The notes beneath the pieces were generated by a model that was given only the letters and a program-made list of their open reading frames with translations, searched no databases and was not told the DNA's origin. A stretch of DNA of 64,000 nt from Albidovulum litorale (GTDB lineage Bacteria; Pseudomonadota; Alphaproteobacteria; Rhodobacterales; Rhodobacteraceae): NCBI RefSeq assembly GCF_025751495.1, contig NZ_JAOWKZ010000003.1, positions 124,001 to 188,000 on the forward strand. Direction: 5' to 3'. The position numbers and the translations under genes are program-made. Below, one piece after another: positions 50,502 through 60,151 of this stretch (position 1 is the first letter of the stretch; the number at the start of each line of letters is the position of its first letter).

Positions 50502-51818
50502 CTATCGGAAAGCCCGAAGCTTGCCATCCTTGGTCACGACGTAGAGGACACCGCCCGCGATGGCCGGACCTGTGGCCGCACCACCCGGCAGATCGACGGT
50601 TCCCACCAACGCGCCCGAGGCCGGGTCAAAGCTGCGGATCAGCCCGTCGGAGGACACAAGCACCAGCCTCCCTCCGGCCAGCACCGGCCCGTAATGGGCG
50701 TGGATCGCCTTGCGCCGCTTTTCCTTGTCTTTTGTGAAATACGGCAGGTCCACGCGCCAGATTTCTTCGCCCGTCGCGGCATTCAAGCGCATCAGTTGAT
50801 CCTCATCGTTGACGAGGAAGACTGAACCGCCCGCGACGCTCACCGCGCTAAGGGCGCCGTCGGGGGCGCTCCAGACTGGCTGGCCGGTATCGGCGTTGAT
50901 CGCAACGAACCGGCCCGCGGATGTCCCGGCATACACGATGCCGTCGGCGATGACGGGATCACCCGTAAGGTCGGACACGGTGGCATAGGCGCGGCCGCGC
51001 CGCTTACCCGCCACATGGGCCTGCCAGAGACCGGTACCGCTGTCCTTCGCGACCGCGATCATCTGTCCTGAGGAGAACGGATAGACCACCTGCCGCTGAT
51101 CTACCGCGGGGGCGGAAACACCGGCCACACCGGCACCCGACGGCGTCCCGGGCAGAATCCATTCGACCTTGCCATCGGCGGCACGCACAGCCCAGGCCGC
51201 ATCATCCCTCGCGACGATAAAGACCTTTCCGTCCGACACGGCGGGCGCCCCGCCAATCGCGGCCTCGACCTTTTGCCGCCAGACGACACCGCCGGAAGCG
51301 GGATCAAGTGCCACCAGCTCGCCGAAGCCCGTCGCAGCGAAAACGAGTCCCTCGCCAGCGGCAAGACCGCCGCCCGAAGCATCGCCCGAACGATCCGATG
51401 CGGGCGTCAGGTCAGTTTGCCACAGCGTGGCGCCGTTGGTGCCGGTCGCTGTTACCCGCGCCTCGGCATCAAGTGTGAAAATCCGCCCGCCCGCGACAAC
51501 CGGACTGGCCGTAATTCGGTTCTTGCGGCTGTCACCTGAACCGATGGAGGCGGTCCAGATCTGGGCCGGGGCGGAGGACAGCGCGAGATTGCCGGAACGG
51601 TGCAGCGCGTTGCCACCGCGTTGCGCCCAGTCGGCATTGGCCACGGCTGCCGGAAGCGCGATCGGTTCCGCTTGCGCTGCAATCGCCGTTGCCGGGTCCT
51701 CACCCATCGCGGCGGTCCTGACATCCAGACGTTCGCCCGGCAGGATAACCTCGCCTTTGGTACATCCCACCACAAGGGCGAGAACGGCCAGAGTGCCAAC
51801 ACCTTGGGAAATCTTCAC
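50502..51818 (-). CDS. BamB-like beta-propeller lipoprotein
   Basis: A 438-residue lipoprotein. Residues 1-17 form a short signal ending in the lipobox LVVGC, followed by PQQ-type beta-propeller repeats, for example RIFTLDAEARVTATG, GELVALDPASGGVVW and GRFVAINADTGQPVW. This is the BamB family, which joins BamA in folding outer-membrane proteins. The GTG at 51818 has AAGGGG seven bases upstream and gives a proper lipoprotein signal; the longer frame does not. It lies between the YfgM-like gene and der, a common order. Confidence 0.88.
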   Translation of the reverse strand: MKISQGVGTLAVLALVVGCTKGEVILPGERLDVRTAAMGEDPATAIAAQAEPIALPAAVANADWAQRGGNALHRSGNLALSSAPAQIWTASIGSGDSRKNRITASPVVAGGRIFTLDAEARVTATGTNGATLWQTDLTPASDRSGDASGGGLAAGEGLVFAATGFGELVALDPASGGVVWRQKVEAAIGGAPAVSDGKVFIVARDDAAWAVRAADGKVEWILPGTPSGAGVAGVSAPAVDQRQVVYPFSSGQMIAVAKDSGTGLWQAHVAGKRRGRAYATVSDLTGDPVIADGIVYAGTSAGRFVAINADTGQPVWSAPDGALSAVSVAGGSVFLVNDEDQLMRLNAATGEEIWRVDLPYFTKDKEKRRKAIHAHYGPVLAGGRLVLVSSDGLIRSFDPASGALVGTVDLPGGAATGPAIAGGVLYVVTKDGKLRAFR

Positions 51819-51864
51819 CAGTCTGCCCCTTCGTTTCTTGCCCACCCGGTACCTGGATGCGGGA

Positions 51865-52524
51865 CTATGCCGCCCCCGGCTCTCCGCCGAGAACCACAAT
51901 CATCTGTGACGCCCGACGACGCAAGCCCGCGGTCACATCCGGCTCGTTCAGAATTTGATTGAAAAGCCCCAGCGCCTCGTCGGTCTTGCCCTCCTTGGCA
52001 AGAACCAGCGCCTGCTGCTCAAGCGCAAGAACACGATAGGGCGCGCCGGCCGCGGCCAAGCGGGACAATGCGGCGTCCCGGTCCGCAGCCGGCATGTCGG
52101 CATCCGCAAGAATTACGGCCTTGAGTTCGGCCAGTTGCCTGTAGCTGTCCGCAAGATTCGTATCCGCAGCCAAAGCCTGAAGACGGGTCAGCGCACCGTC
52201 GCGGTCGCCGCTTTTCAGCGCCTCGTCCGCTGCCAGAAAGCCCAGAACCGCCGTCCGGCCAGCCGCGTCCCCTGCTCCGATCTGCTCCAGCGCCACCGCG
52301 CGTGCGGCGGCATCGTCGCTGTTGAGCGCGGCCAGAATCGAATCACCGAAGACCTGTGCCTCATGCCGGGCCTGCGACTTGGTCCACTCGGTCCAGGCGG
52401 TGCCGCCGACCACGAGCACGACAAGCGCAACACCGATCCAGCCATATTTGCGAAAAAGCTTGTAGAGCCGGTCGCGGCGAACCTCCTCGGTGACTTCCTC
52501 GATGAAACTGTCAGTTTCGCTCAC
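51865..52524 (-). CDS. YfgM-like tetratricopeptide membrane protein
   Basis: A 219-residue protein with one membrane helix (about 28-48, YGWIGVALVVLVVGGTAW) and a periplasmic helical repeat region fitting TPR units (FLAADEALKSGDRDGALTRL, ALVLAKEGKTDEALGLFNQI). This matches YfgM/ancillary SecYEG subunit-type proteins, which help periplasmic chaperone traffic. The GTG at 52524 has GGGAG eight bases upstream; another GTG at 52539 is possible. It lies 46 bases before the BamB-like gene. Confidence 0.82.
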   Translation of the reverse strand: MSETDSFIEEVTEEVRRDRLYKLFRKYGWIGVALVVLVVGGTAWTEWTKSQARHEAQVFGDSILAALNSDDAAARAVALEQIGAGDAAGRTAVLGFLAADEALKSGDRDGALTRLQALAADTNLADSYRQLAELKAVILADADMPAADRDAALSRLAAAGAPYRVLALEQQALVLAKEGKTDEALGLFNQILNEPDVTAGLRRRASQMIVVLGGEPGAA

Positions 52525-52678
52525 GCGGTCTTCTCCCACCTCGGACCGCTAGCGGGCCCCTTGTTCGGCACCGTCTTACACGCAAGCGCGCGACCTTGCC
52601 AAGCCCGGGACCGCTCGCGGAAAAAGTGCCAATGCATGTCTTGCTGGCGCGTTCAGCGCCTGCACAATCGGATCAGGA

Positions 52679-54541
52679 CTAGCCCGCGGCTTCTTCGGCG
52701 TCGGCGAGGCGCAAGCGCGGGCCCGGCGCTTCTTTGGTTTCTTCGTCGGCCGATTGCCGCGCCCACATCGCGGCGTAGCGTCCTCCCCGTGCCAGAAGGT
52801 CGTCATGCGTGCCTTCTTCGACGATCTCACCCTTCTCCAGCACCACGATCCGGTCGGCATCCGCAATGGTCGACAGACGGTGCGCGATGGTGATCACGGT
52901 CCGCCCCTCGCCCATCGCCTTCAGGCTGTCCTGAATGTCGCGCTCGGTCTGGGTGTCGAGGGCCGAGGTGGCCTCGTCCAGCAGCAGGATCGGCGGGTTT
53001 TTCAGAAGCGTGCGGGCGATCCCTACGCGCTGCTTTTCGCCGCCCGACAGTTTTAGCCCGCGTTCACCGACCTTGGTCTCATAACCTTCGGGCAGCGACA
53101 TGATGAAGTCGTGGATTTTCGCCGCTTTCGCCGCCGCGATCAGCTCTTCGCGCGGGGCATCGGGCCGCCCATAGGCGATGTTGTAAAGGACGGTGTCGTT
53201 GAACAGAACCGTATCCTGCGGCACGACCCCGATCTGGGCATGAAGGCTGTCCTGCGTGATGTCGCGCACATCCCTGCCGTCGATTTTCAATGCCCCGCCG
53301 GTGACGTCGTAGAACCGGAACAAGAGCCGCCCGATGGTGGATTTACCTGATCCCGACGGGCCGACGATGGCCACGGTCTGGCCTGCGCCGACCTTCAGAC
53401 TGACCCCTTTCAGGATCGGCCGGGTCGGGTCATAGGCAAACTTGACCGCCTCCAGTTCCACTTCACCACCATCGACCTTCAGATCCGGCGCGCCCGGCTT
53501 GTCGGTGATCTCGGCCGGTTGGCCCAGCAGGTCGAACATCTCGCCCATATCGACAAGCGCCTGACGGATCTCGCGATAAACCGTGCCGAGGAAGTTCAGG
53601 GGCATGGTGATCTGGATCATATAGGCGTTGACCATGACAAAATCGCCGACTGTCAGAACCCCCGCCTGCACGCCCATCGCCGCCATCACCATGACGATGA
53701 CAAGGCCCGTGGTGATGATCAGCGACTGGCCGAAATTCAGCATAGACAGCGACTGACCGGTCTTGACTGCCGCCTGTTCATAGCCCGCCATCGCCGCATC
53801 GTACCGTGCAGCCTCGCGCGCCTCAGCGCCGAAATATTTCACGGTCTCGAAGTTCAGAAGGCTGTCCACCGCCTTCTGGTTCGCGTCGGTGTCCTGTTCG
53901 TTCATTTTGCGGCGGATCTTTACCCGCCATTCGGTGATCTTGAACGTGTAGGTCACGTAAAGCGCGATGGTGATCAGCACCACGGCCGCATATCGCCAGT
54001 CGAAGACAAGCGCGAAGATCACCGTGACCATAGAAAGCTCCAGGATCAGCGGCCCCACGGACAAAAGCATGAAGCGGAGAAGAAACTCCACCCCCTTTAC
54101 GCCGCGTTCGATGATGCGGCTGAGGCCCCCGGTCTTGCGGGTGATATGGTAGCGCATCGAAAGCGCGTGGATGTGGCGGAACGTCTCCAGAGCGAGCTGC
54201 CTGAGCGCCCGCTGCCCGACCCGGACGAAGATCACGTCGCGAAGCTCGTTGAACCCGATCGACCCGACCCGCGCCAACCCGTAGGCCACCGTCAGTCCGA
54301 TGGCGCCGATCGCCAGAAGCCAGGCATCGCTCCGCGTCTCATTCGACAGGGCATCGACGGCCGCCTTATAGAGAAACGGGGTCAGGACAGAGACGACCTT
54401 GGCAAAGGCCAGCGCCATCAGCGACAGCACCACCCGGCGCCTAACCCAAGCCTCGTCTTCCGGCCAGAGATAAGGGGCAACACGGCGCAGGGTGCGCACG
54501 CTTCGCTTCCAGCCGTCACTCTGCTGCGCCGGACCTGCCAT
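52679..54541 (-). CDS. ABC exporter of the Atm1 type
   Basis: A 620-residue half-transporter: six membrane helices (about 40-320) then an ATPase with Walker A GPSGSGKSTIGR near 395, signature LSGGEKQRVGIAR and Walker B ILLLDEATSALD. The FETVKYFGAEAREAARYD segment is a mark of the Atm1/ABCB7 group, which exports glutathione-linked sulfur or metal conjugates. The ATG at 54541 has AAGGAAG six bases upstream. It is divergent from the ArsR gene, suggesting metal-responsive control. Confidence 0.9.
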   Translation of the reverse strand: MAGPAQQSDGWKRSVRTLRRVAPYLWPEDEAWVRRRVVLSLMALAFAKVVSVLTPFLYKAAVDALSNETRSDAWLLAIGAIGLTVAYGLARVGSIGFNELRDVIFVRVGQRALRQLALETFRHIHALSMRYHITRKTGGLSRIIERGVKGVEFLLRFMLLSVGPLILELSMVTVIFALVFDWRYAAVVLITIALYVTYTFKITEWRVKIRRKMNEQDTDANQKAVDSLLNFETVKYFGAEAREAARYDAAMAGYEQAAVKTGQSLSMLNFGQSLIITTGLVIVMVMAAMGVQAGVLTVGDFVMVNAYMIQITMPLNFLGTVYREIRQALVDMGEMFDLLGQPAEITDKPGAPDLKVDGGEVELEAVKFAYDPTRPILKGVSLKVGAGQTVAIVGPSGSGKSTIGRLLFRFYDVTGGALKIDGRDVRDITQDSLHAQIGVVPQDTVLFNDTVLYNIAYGRPDAPREELIAAAKAAKIHDFIMSLPEGYETKVGERGLKLSGGEKQRVGIARTLLKNPPILLLDEATSALDTQTERDIQDSLKAMGEGRTVITIAHRLSTIADADRIVVLEKGEIVEEGTHDDLLARGGRYAAMWARQSADEETKEAPGPRLRLADAEEAAG

Positions 54542-54604
54542 CTTATCTTCCTTTCCGAAACATGACCGCTTGATCGCAGAACCGGGCACCGCTATCAAGG
54601 GCAT

Positions 54605-54633
54605 TAATTCATAAATTCATGAAGTGTTGAATT
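54605..54633. promoter_or_regulatory. Operator-like repeats between atm1-type and arsR-type genes
   Basis: Two direct AATTCAT repeats (54606-54612 and 54614-54620) and a perfect TTCATGAA palindrome (54616-54623) lie just before the ArsR start, in the shared divergent promoter region. Self-regulation by the ArsR protein is inferred. Confidence 0.45.
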
Positions 54634-54975
54634 ATGGAGCGGAAACAGGCCCTGCTCGCGCTGTCGGCGCTGGCGAACGAGACCCGGCTGGACCTTGTGC
54701 GCATGCTCGTGGGCACCGGTGCCGAAGGGCTACCCGCCGGTGAGATTGCCCGGCTGCTCGATATTTCGGCTTCGCGGCTGTCGTTTCATCTTGCGACATT
54801 GGAACAGGCCGGGCTCATCACATCGCGCCGGGAATCGCGCAATGTGATCTATGCCGCGGATGCGACCGGGATCGGTGGCACGATCTCGTACCTTTTGAAC
54901 GATTGCTGCCGCGCAGATCCAGAGGTGCGGGCCTGCTGCATCACCCAGAATGGAACCGCACCATCTGGCGCGTGA
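54634..54975 (+). CDS. ArsR-family transcriptional regulator
   Basis: A 113-residue winged-helix protein: ALSALANETRLDLVRMLVG near residues 9-27, then ISASRLSFHLATLEQAGLI as the recognition region. The tail carries two cysteine pairs, NDCCRA and VRACCI, that could bind a metal or metalloid. It is divergent from the Atm1-type exporter and is the likely regulator of it. Its 3' end overlaps that of the P450 gene by 35 bases, tail to tail. No clear ribosome-binding site is seen. Confidence 0.85.
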   Translation: MERKQALLALSALANETRLDLVRMLVGTGAEGLPAGEIARLLDISASRLSFHLATLEQAGLITSRRESRNVIYAADATGIGGTISYLLNDCCRADPEVRACCITQNGTAPSGA

Positions 54976-56170
54976 TATTGTCAAAGCTGGCATTTCCGCC
55001 AAACATCGGCGGCGCGGTCAGTTCGACCACCTTTGTCTGTTCCAGGATCGCCCGGGCGGTTGTCTGGGTTTCCATCCGTGCCAGCGGTGCACCAAGGCAG
55101 AAATGCGGGCCGCCGCCGAAGGCAAGGTGTTTCGGTGTGGCAGTACCCGGCAGATAGCGGTCTGGGCGGAACACATTCGGCGCGTCGAACACGTCCGGGT
55201 CGCGGTTGCCCGCCGTCAGCCACAACACGACCAGCCCGCCTGCCGGAACCGTGACACCCGCCACCTCCTCCTCGGCCAGCGCATAGCGGTCGATATTGCG
55301 GATCGAGTTGCGCATCCGCAGCACTTCCTCGACCGCGGGCACGGTCAGGTCGGGATTCGCCCGCAACTGCGCCGCCGCGTTTGGAAAGGCATCCATCAGA
55401 CGCACGAAATTGACGATCAGGTTGGTCGTCGTCTCATTCCCCGCGAGAAGGATCAGCATGGCCATCGAAAGAATCTCGTCGTCCGACAGCCGCTGCCCCT
55501 CGACCTCCACGGCCATGAAATCGGAAATCAGATCGCCCTCGCGCGGGCGAGCGCGGCGATCATTCATGTAGTCCTGGAAATAGGCCGTCATCTCCAGCCC
55601 GGTGCGCCGTCCGCGCTCCAGCATCTCCGGGTCCATCGTCGACAGCCATGTCGTCGCGCCGCTGTTTTCGCCCAGAACAGCCGTCCAGCGTCGAATGTCG
55701 CACATGTCGGACCGGGGCAGGCCAAGGATAGCCGTGATCATCGCCACCGTGATCTCGGCCGCGAAATCCTCCACCAGATCGAATTCTTCCCCTGAAAGCG
55801 CCATCTCCATCCGCTCAGTCACGACCGCCTCGACGGCAGGACGGAAACGTTCGACCATCTTCGGCATGAAGACCCGGTTGCCGATCATCCTAAGCCGCCG
55901 GTGCTTTTCGCCCCCTGCCGAGATCATGTTGTTGAAAAGGAAGGCAAGGTTGGCATCCCCAAGCTCACCCCCGCCCAAAAGCGAGCGGTCGGAACTGAAG
56001 CGGTCCGGCGCGGCAAGGATCGCCTGAATGTCGCGGTAGCGCAGCACGTGATGGCTTTCGATCAGGCCGGGATGGAGCCGGACTACGCCCGCGGCCTCGC
56101 GCAGGCGGGCTAACACGGGATAGGGATCGGCGCGGAAGCTGAGCGAGGTCAGGGCGTTAAACTCGTCCAT
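54941..56170 (-). CDS. Cytochrome P450
   Basis: A 409-residue soluble bacterial-type P450. The haem loop is AFGGGPHFCLGAPLAR near 347-362 with its cysteine ligand. The I-helix motif is LLAGNETTTN near 243 (Glu in place of the usual Asp), and the K-helix ExxR is EEVLRM. No ferredoxin or reductase gene lies next to it, so redox partners and substrate are unknown. The coding end overlaps the ArsR gene end by 35 bases. A LysM-protein gene lies five bases upstream on the same strand. Confidence 0.93.
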   Translation of the reverse strand: MDEFNALTSLSFRADPYPVLARLREAAGVVRLHPGLIESHHVLRYRDIQAILAAPDRFSSDRSLLGGGELGDANLAFLFNNMISAGGEKHRRLRMIGNRVFMPKMVERFRPAVEAVVTERMEMALSGEEFDLVEDFAAEITVAMITAILGLPRSDMCDIRRWTAVLGENSGATTWLSTMDPEMLERGRRTGLEMTAYFQDYMNDRRARPREGDLISDFMAVEVEGQRLSDDEILSMAMLILLAGNETTTNLIVNFVRLMDAFPNAAAQLRANPDLTVPAVEEVLRMRNSIRNIDRYALAEEEVAGVTVPAGGLVVLWLTAGNRDPDVFDAPNVFRPDRYLPGTATPKHLAFGGGPHFCLGAPLARMETQTTARAILEQTKVVELTAPPMFGGNASFDNITRQMVRFHSG

Positions 56171-56175
56171 CCTTG

Positions 56176-57696
56176 CTACTCCGCCGGATCGGGCACCTTG
56201 AAGATCTGACCGGGATAGATCAGGTCAGGATCTCGGATGAGATCCCTGTTGGCCTCGAAGACCTTAACATAGAGAATGCCGTCTCCATAATTTTCGCGCG
56301 CGATATGCCAGAGGGTAAAGCCGGGCTGAACGGTGACGATGGTCGCGCGGGTTGTCGGTTGCGGTTGTGACTGGTTTTCGGGCGCGGCGACGACTGTTCC
56401 CACTGCGGCCGACGCAGTCTCCGCCCCGGCAGCTCCTTCACTTTCGGTTTCTCCTTCGGGTGCAGCAGCGATCGGTTCGGATGTCGCAGCGCCTGTTCCG
56501 GGCTCTTCCGGCATGATCTCGGATTCCGAGGTTTGCGCCTCCGGGTCCTGATTGCTTCCGGAGGCAGCGCCCAACGCAGCGACGACCGTCTCAGGTGCCT
56601 CGCGTTGGAAAGGGGTCTCGAAGCGTGACGTGACCTTGCCGGTCCCGTCAACCTGATCGATGCGCAGCGTATACCGCCCCGGCTCGATCTCCGTCAGATG
56701 CATGTTCCAGTGGCCATCAGCGCCAATACCCACAGTCGTCACTTCGCTGTTGTCGAGGTAGAGCCGGGCGAACTGACCGGCCGTTCCGCGCCCGGCGATG
56801 TCGACCTCGCCACCGGCGCCGTAACCGATCGTGTCGATGACAATCCCGACGACCGGGCCCGATGCGGCCTGTTTGCGGACACCGGAATTATCCACGATCA
56901 GCACCTGAGGTGCGGCGGTTTCCGGTTCAGGCGTGGGGTTAGCGCTGGCCACAGCTTCGCTTGCCGCAACCTGATCATCGCCCGTGCCTTCACCGGCCGT
57001 ATCCGACCCGGCCTCGGGTTCGGCAGCCGCGACCACTTCCGGTGCGGCGATCGGCGAAACAATGACGCTGGCCTCGGACGTGATCATGACACCGTCGGGG
57101 CCGGTCATCCGGAGCGTCAACACGCGAGGTACGTCGCTCGGTCCGAGCGTGAAAAGCGAAACGAAGGCACCCCGGTCGTCAGCCTCGACACTGTCTGCCT
57201 CGGCATCATCCACAAGGATCGCCACCGTGCTTCCCGCCCCCGCGCGACCGGCGACAAGGATGGAGCCGTCCGCCTCCACCCGCACCGTATCGAAAGCGGG
57301 CGCCTCGGGCATGGCGATCTCGGGTTCCGCTTCGGGCTGAGCGTCCGGTTCGGGTGTGGTCTCGGCAGCGGACTCGACGGCGGCGGATTCGACTTCGGCG
57401 GGCTCCTGATCGGAGGCCTCTGCTACCGGTTCTGTGACAACGGGCGCCTCAGTACCGGCTGGTTCTTCGGTCACTGTCTCCGCCGCCGTTTCAGTCGCGG
57501 CTTCCGTCTCGGCCGCTACAGCCGTATCCGCACCGGATTCGGGTGCCGTCACAGCAACACTGTCCGGTATGACCGTCGGCTCCTGACGCAGATATACGTA
57601 GAACGACCCGATCGCCACGAGCAGCGCAACAACCGCCGCCACGACCCATTTCAGCGTGGCCGCCTGAGGCCCCTGCCCGTTCGGATTTTCTGTCAT
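56176..57696 (-). CDS. LysM-domain membrane-anchored protein with acidic linker
   Basis: A 506-residue protein: a short cytoplasmic start, one membrane helix (about 16-37, [20 protein letters not shown]), a long Ala/Glu/Pro/Val-rich linker (about 45-135), two Ig-like stretches (about 140-230 and 270-360), a second acidic linker, and a C-terminal LysM domain ([20 protein letters not shown] to GQIFKVPDP). LysM binds peptidoglycan, so it probably tethers the inner membrane to the wall. The ATG at 57696 has GAGGGG five bases upstream. It ends five bases before the P450 start. Confidence 0.85.
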   Translation of the reverse strand: MTENPNGQGPQAATLKWVVAAVVALLVAIGSFYVYLRQEPTVIPDSVAVTAPESGADTAVAAETEAATETAAETVTEEPAGTEAPVVTEPVAEASDQEPAEVESAAVESAAETTPEPDAQPEAEPEIAMPEAPAFDTVRVEADGSILVAGRAGAGSTVAILVDDAEADSVEADDRGAFVSLFTLGPSDVPRVLTLRMTGPDGVMITSEASVIVSPIAAPEVVAAAEPEAGSDTAGEGTGDDQVAASEAVASANPTPEPETAAPQVLIVDNSGVRKQAASGPVVGIVIDTIGYGAGGEVDIAGRGTAGQFARLYLDNSEVTTVGIGADGHWNMHLTEIEPGRYTLRIDQVDGTGKVTSRFETPFQREAPETVVAALGAASGSNQDPEAQTSESEIMPEEPGTGAATSEPIAAAPEGETESEGAAGAETASAAVGTVVAAPENQSQPQPTTRATIVTVQPGFTLWHIARENYGDGILYVKVFEANRDLIRDPDLIYPGQIFKVPDPAE

Positions 57697-57792
57697 GCAT
57701 CCCCCTCGGACGCGCACTCGTCCCCGGTGCGCTTGAGGGACCATAGCAACGCGGTTATCACGGGTCAAAAGGAACCCTGAGCGAGGCCGATC

Positions 57793-58350
57793 ATGAGCAG
57801 CACCCCGAAATCCATCTGTGTCTATTGCGGCTCACGTATGGGGGCCCGGCCTGCCTACGAAACAGCCGCAAGGGCCACCGGAGAGATGCTCGCGCGGAGG
57901 GGTTGGCGGCTGGTTTATGGCGCGGGCGATATCGGGCTGATGGGCACGGTGGCACGCGCCGCACAGGGCGCGGGCGGCACAACCTTCGGGGTGATTCCGA
58001 CCCATCTCTTGCAGCACGAGGTTGGCAAGCGGGACCTTTCGACCTTCGTGATCACCGAGACGATGCATGAGCGCAAGAAGGTGATGTTCATGAATGCCGA
58101 TGCGGTCGTCGTGCTGCCCGGCGGCGGCGGATCGCTGGACGAGTTTTTCGAGGTGCTGACATGGCGCCAGTTGGGGCTGCACAGGAAGCCGATCATCCTG
58201 CTGAACACCGAGGGTTACTGGGACAAACTCGTCGGGCTGATCGACCACATCATCGCGGAAGGCTTCGCAGATGCTACGCTTGCAGGTTTTGTTTCGGTGG
58301 TCGGCGATGTGGCCGAACTGGAAACTGCAATAGCCAACAGCCTCAGCTGA
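57793..58350 (+). CDS. LOG-family protein (cytokinin riboside monophosphate phosphoribohydrolase-like)
   Basis: A 185-residue Rossmann-fold protein of the TIGR00730/LOG family. The marks are [15 protein letters not shown] at the start, [11 protein letters not shown], and the active-site motif [15 protein letters not shown] near 110-124. LOG enzymes release base from nucleoside monophosphates; in bacteria the natural substrate is often unclear. It stands alone and is convergent with rarD. Confidence 0.9.
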   Translation: MSSTPKSICVYCGSRMGARPAYETAARATGEMLARRGWRLVYGAGDIGLMGTVARAAQGAGGTTFGVIPTHLLQHEVGKRDLSTFVITETMHERKKVMFMNADAVVVLPGGGGSLDEFFEVLTWRQLGLHRKPIILLNTEGYWDKLVGLIDHIIAEGFADATLAGFVSVVGDVAELETAIANSLS

Positions 58351-58354
58351 ACCC

Positions 58355-59257
58355 TTATCCGGCTACGGGTATCGCCCGGCGTTTGCGTTCCTGCCTGAGG
58401 ACGCTGAAAGAATAGAGGCCTAGCGCAGCCCAGATCATCGGAAACGCGATCATGTGCCAGAGCGTCACCGGCTCGGCGAAGATCGTGGCGGCGACGGCGA
58501 ATTGCAGCGTCGGGTTCAGGTATTGGACAAGGCCGACCGTGGCCATGCGCACCCGTTTCATCGCATAGGAAAACAGCATCAGAGGCCCGCCGGTCGCGAC
58601 ACCGGAAACCGCCAGCAGCAGGCTGTCCGCCCAGTTCCTGCCGAACCCCCCGCCGCTGCCCCAGTGACCACTGTGAACGCCCCAGAGCCAGAGTGCAGCA
58701 ATGGGCGCAAGAACCGTCACCTCCCCGGCGACTGATACGACCGGCCCCGCCTCGATCCGCCGCTTGAGAAGGCCATAGAGACCAAACGTAGCAGCAAGGT
58801 AGAGCGCGATCCACGGCCCAGCACCAAGCCCCACCGTCAGGACAAGAACGGCAAGGGTCGCCAGGGCCACCGCCATCCATTGCAGGGGCGCAAGGCCTTC
58901 GCGGTAGATCACCCAACCGATCAGCACGGCAACAAGCGGAAAGATGTAGTAGCCGAGCGACGCCTCGATTACCCGTCCGTTCTGAACCGACCAGATATAT
59001 CCGAACCAGTTCGCCGAGACGAGCAGCGCCGCCAGAACCACGAGCCAGACTGCCTTGCTGACGAGCAACCGCGGCAAATGCCGGAGCCGCCCCTGAATCA
59101 TAAGGACGACCAGGAAGAAGACGAGCGACCAGAGTGTCCGGTGGGCGAGAACCTCGGGAGGCGGCACGTGGTCAATGGCCTTGTAGAGGAGCGCCGACAG
59201 GCCCCAGACCGTGCAGGCCAGCACCATTGCGGCAACGCCCCTGGCCGCGTCGCTCAT
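58355..59257 (-). CDS. rarD: RarD-type EamA transporter
   Basis: A 300-residue inner-membrane protein with about ten helices. The N-terminal CTVWGLSALLYKAIDHVPP and LAHRTLWSLVFFLVV, and the WFGYIWSVQNGRVIEASLGY segment, are characteristic of RarD (chloramphenicol-sensitivity group of the DMT superfamily). The substrate is unknown. Its start overlaps the phosphoesterase stop by four bases (ATGA). Confidence 0.9.
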   Translation of the reverse strand: MSDAARGVAAMVLACTVWGLSALLYKAIDHVPPPEVLAHRTLWSLVFFLVVLMIQGRLRHLPRLLVSKAVWLVVLAALLVSANWFGYIWSVQNGRVIEASLGYYIFPLVAVLIGWVIYREGLAPLQWMAVALATLAVLVLTVGLGAGPWIALYLAATFGLYGLLKRRIEAGPVVSVAGEVTVLAPIAALWLWGVHSGHWGSGGGFGRNWADSLLLAVSGVATGGPLMLFSYAMKRVRMATVGLVQYLNPTLQFAVAATIFAEPVTLWHMIAFPMIWAALGLYSFSVLRQERKRRAIPVAG

Positions 59258-60150
59258 GCACCGATCTCCACCAATGTAATCTCGGGCACGACGCCGAAGC
59301 GGACCGGAATGATCGAACAGCCGATCCCACCCGAGACAATCAGGTCACGCGCGCCTTCCCGGACATGGCCGTAGGCATAGCGATTGCCGAATTTCGACGG
59401 TACAACCGGAGAATAGCCAAAGAGCCTGACCTGCCCGCCATGGGTATGACCCGACAGCGTCAGGCAGAAGCGGTCAGGGACATCCGGGAAGATATCGGGT
59501 TCATGCGCCAGGAGGATGGCGGGCGCGTCGTCGGTGATCTGCGCCATCGTACCAGGCAGATCATCAAGGCCGCGAAACTCCATATGCCCGACACCGATGG
59601 CAAGCTGATCGTCCAGACCCGCCAGCCAGAACGGGCCGGACGCCGCGCCCTCACCCAGCCTGATCGCCCGGTTCTGCAAGACTGGCACGCCCGCTGCACG
59701 CAGATGCTCGGCAATCCGGTTCGGTCCACCACCACGCGCCTGCGCGGCGCGGTCGTGCCACCAGTCGTGATTGCCCAGAATTGCTTGGACACCCATCGGT
59801 GCAGACAGATCCGCGAGGACCTTGGCGGTTTCTTCCATCGACACCCTTGCCGTGACGAAACGGTGGCCGGCCTCCAGATCGCCGAGAATGACGATCAGGT
59901 CAGCGCCGAGCGCATTGGTCCGCGTCACGATCTGCCTGAGCCGGTCGAGCGTGACATAGGGTTCACCCATATGGATGTCGGCCAGAACCGCGATCTTCAA
60001 CGGGCCGCCGCTCCAGTTTGCCGGATTGATCCGCCGCCGTTTGACACGCAGCCGCAAGGCGGGTTCGATGAAGAACCCATAGGCCGACGTGAAAAGGCCT
60101 GCCAGGAACACCCCCAACAGGCCCTTCAGTATTCCGCGTCGTGTGATCAA
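59254..60150 (-). CDS. Calcineurin-type metallophosphoesterase (YkuE/YaeI-like)
   Basis: A 298-residue phosphoesterase with all metal motifs: LADIHMG, ILGDLEAGH, LGNHDWWHD and LSGHTHGGQ. The N-terminus has a hydrophobic stretch after twin arginines (TRRGILKGLLGVFLAGLF), so it is probably membrane-anchored or exported by Tat. Relatives such as YaeI act on lipid-linked or nucleotide phosphates. It lies two bases after sodB on the same strand and is coupled to rarD. Confidence 0.9.
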   Translation of the reverse strand: MITRRGILKGLLGVFLAGLFTSAYGFFIEPALRLRVKRRRINPANWSGGPLKIAVLADIHMGEPYVTLDRLRQIVTRTNALGADLIVILGDLEAGHRFVTARVSMEETAKVLADLSAPMGVQAILGNHDWWHDRAAQARGGGPNRIAEHLRAAGVPVLQNRAIRLGEGAASGPFWLAGLDDQLAIGVGHMEFRGLDDLPGTMAQITDDAPAILLAHEPDIFPDVPDRFCLTLSGHTHGGQVRLFGYSPVVPSKFGNRYAYGHVREGARDLIVSGGIGCSIIPVRFGVVPEITLVEIGA

Positions 60151-60151
60151 C

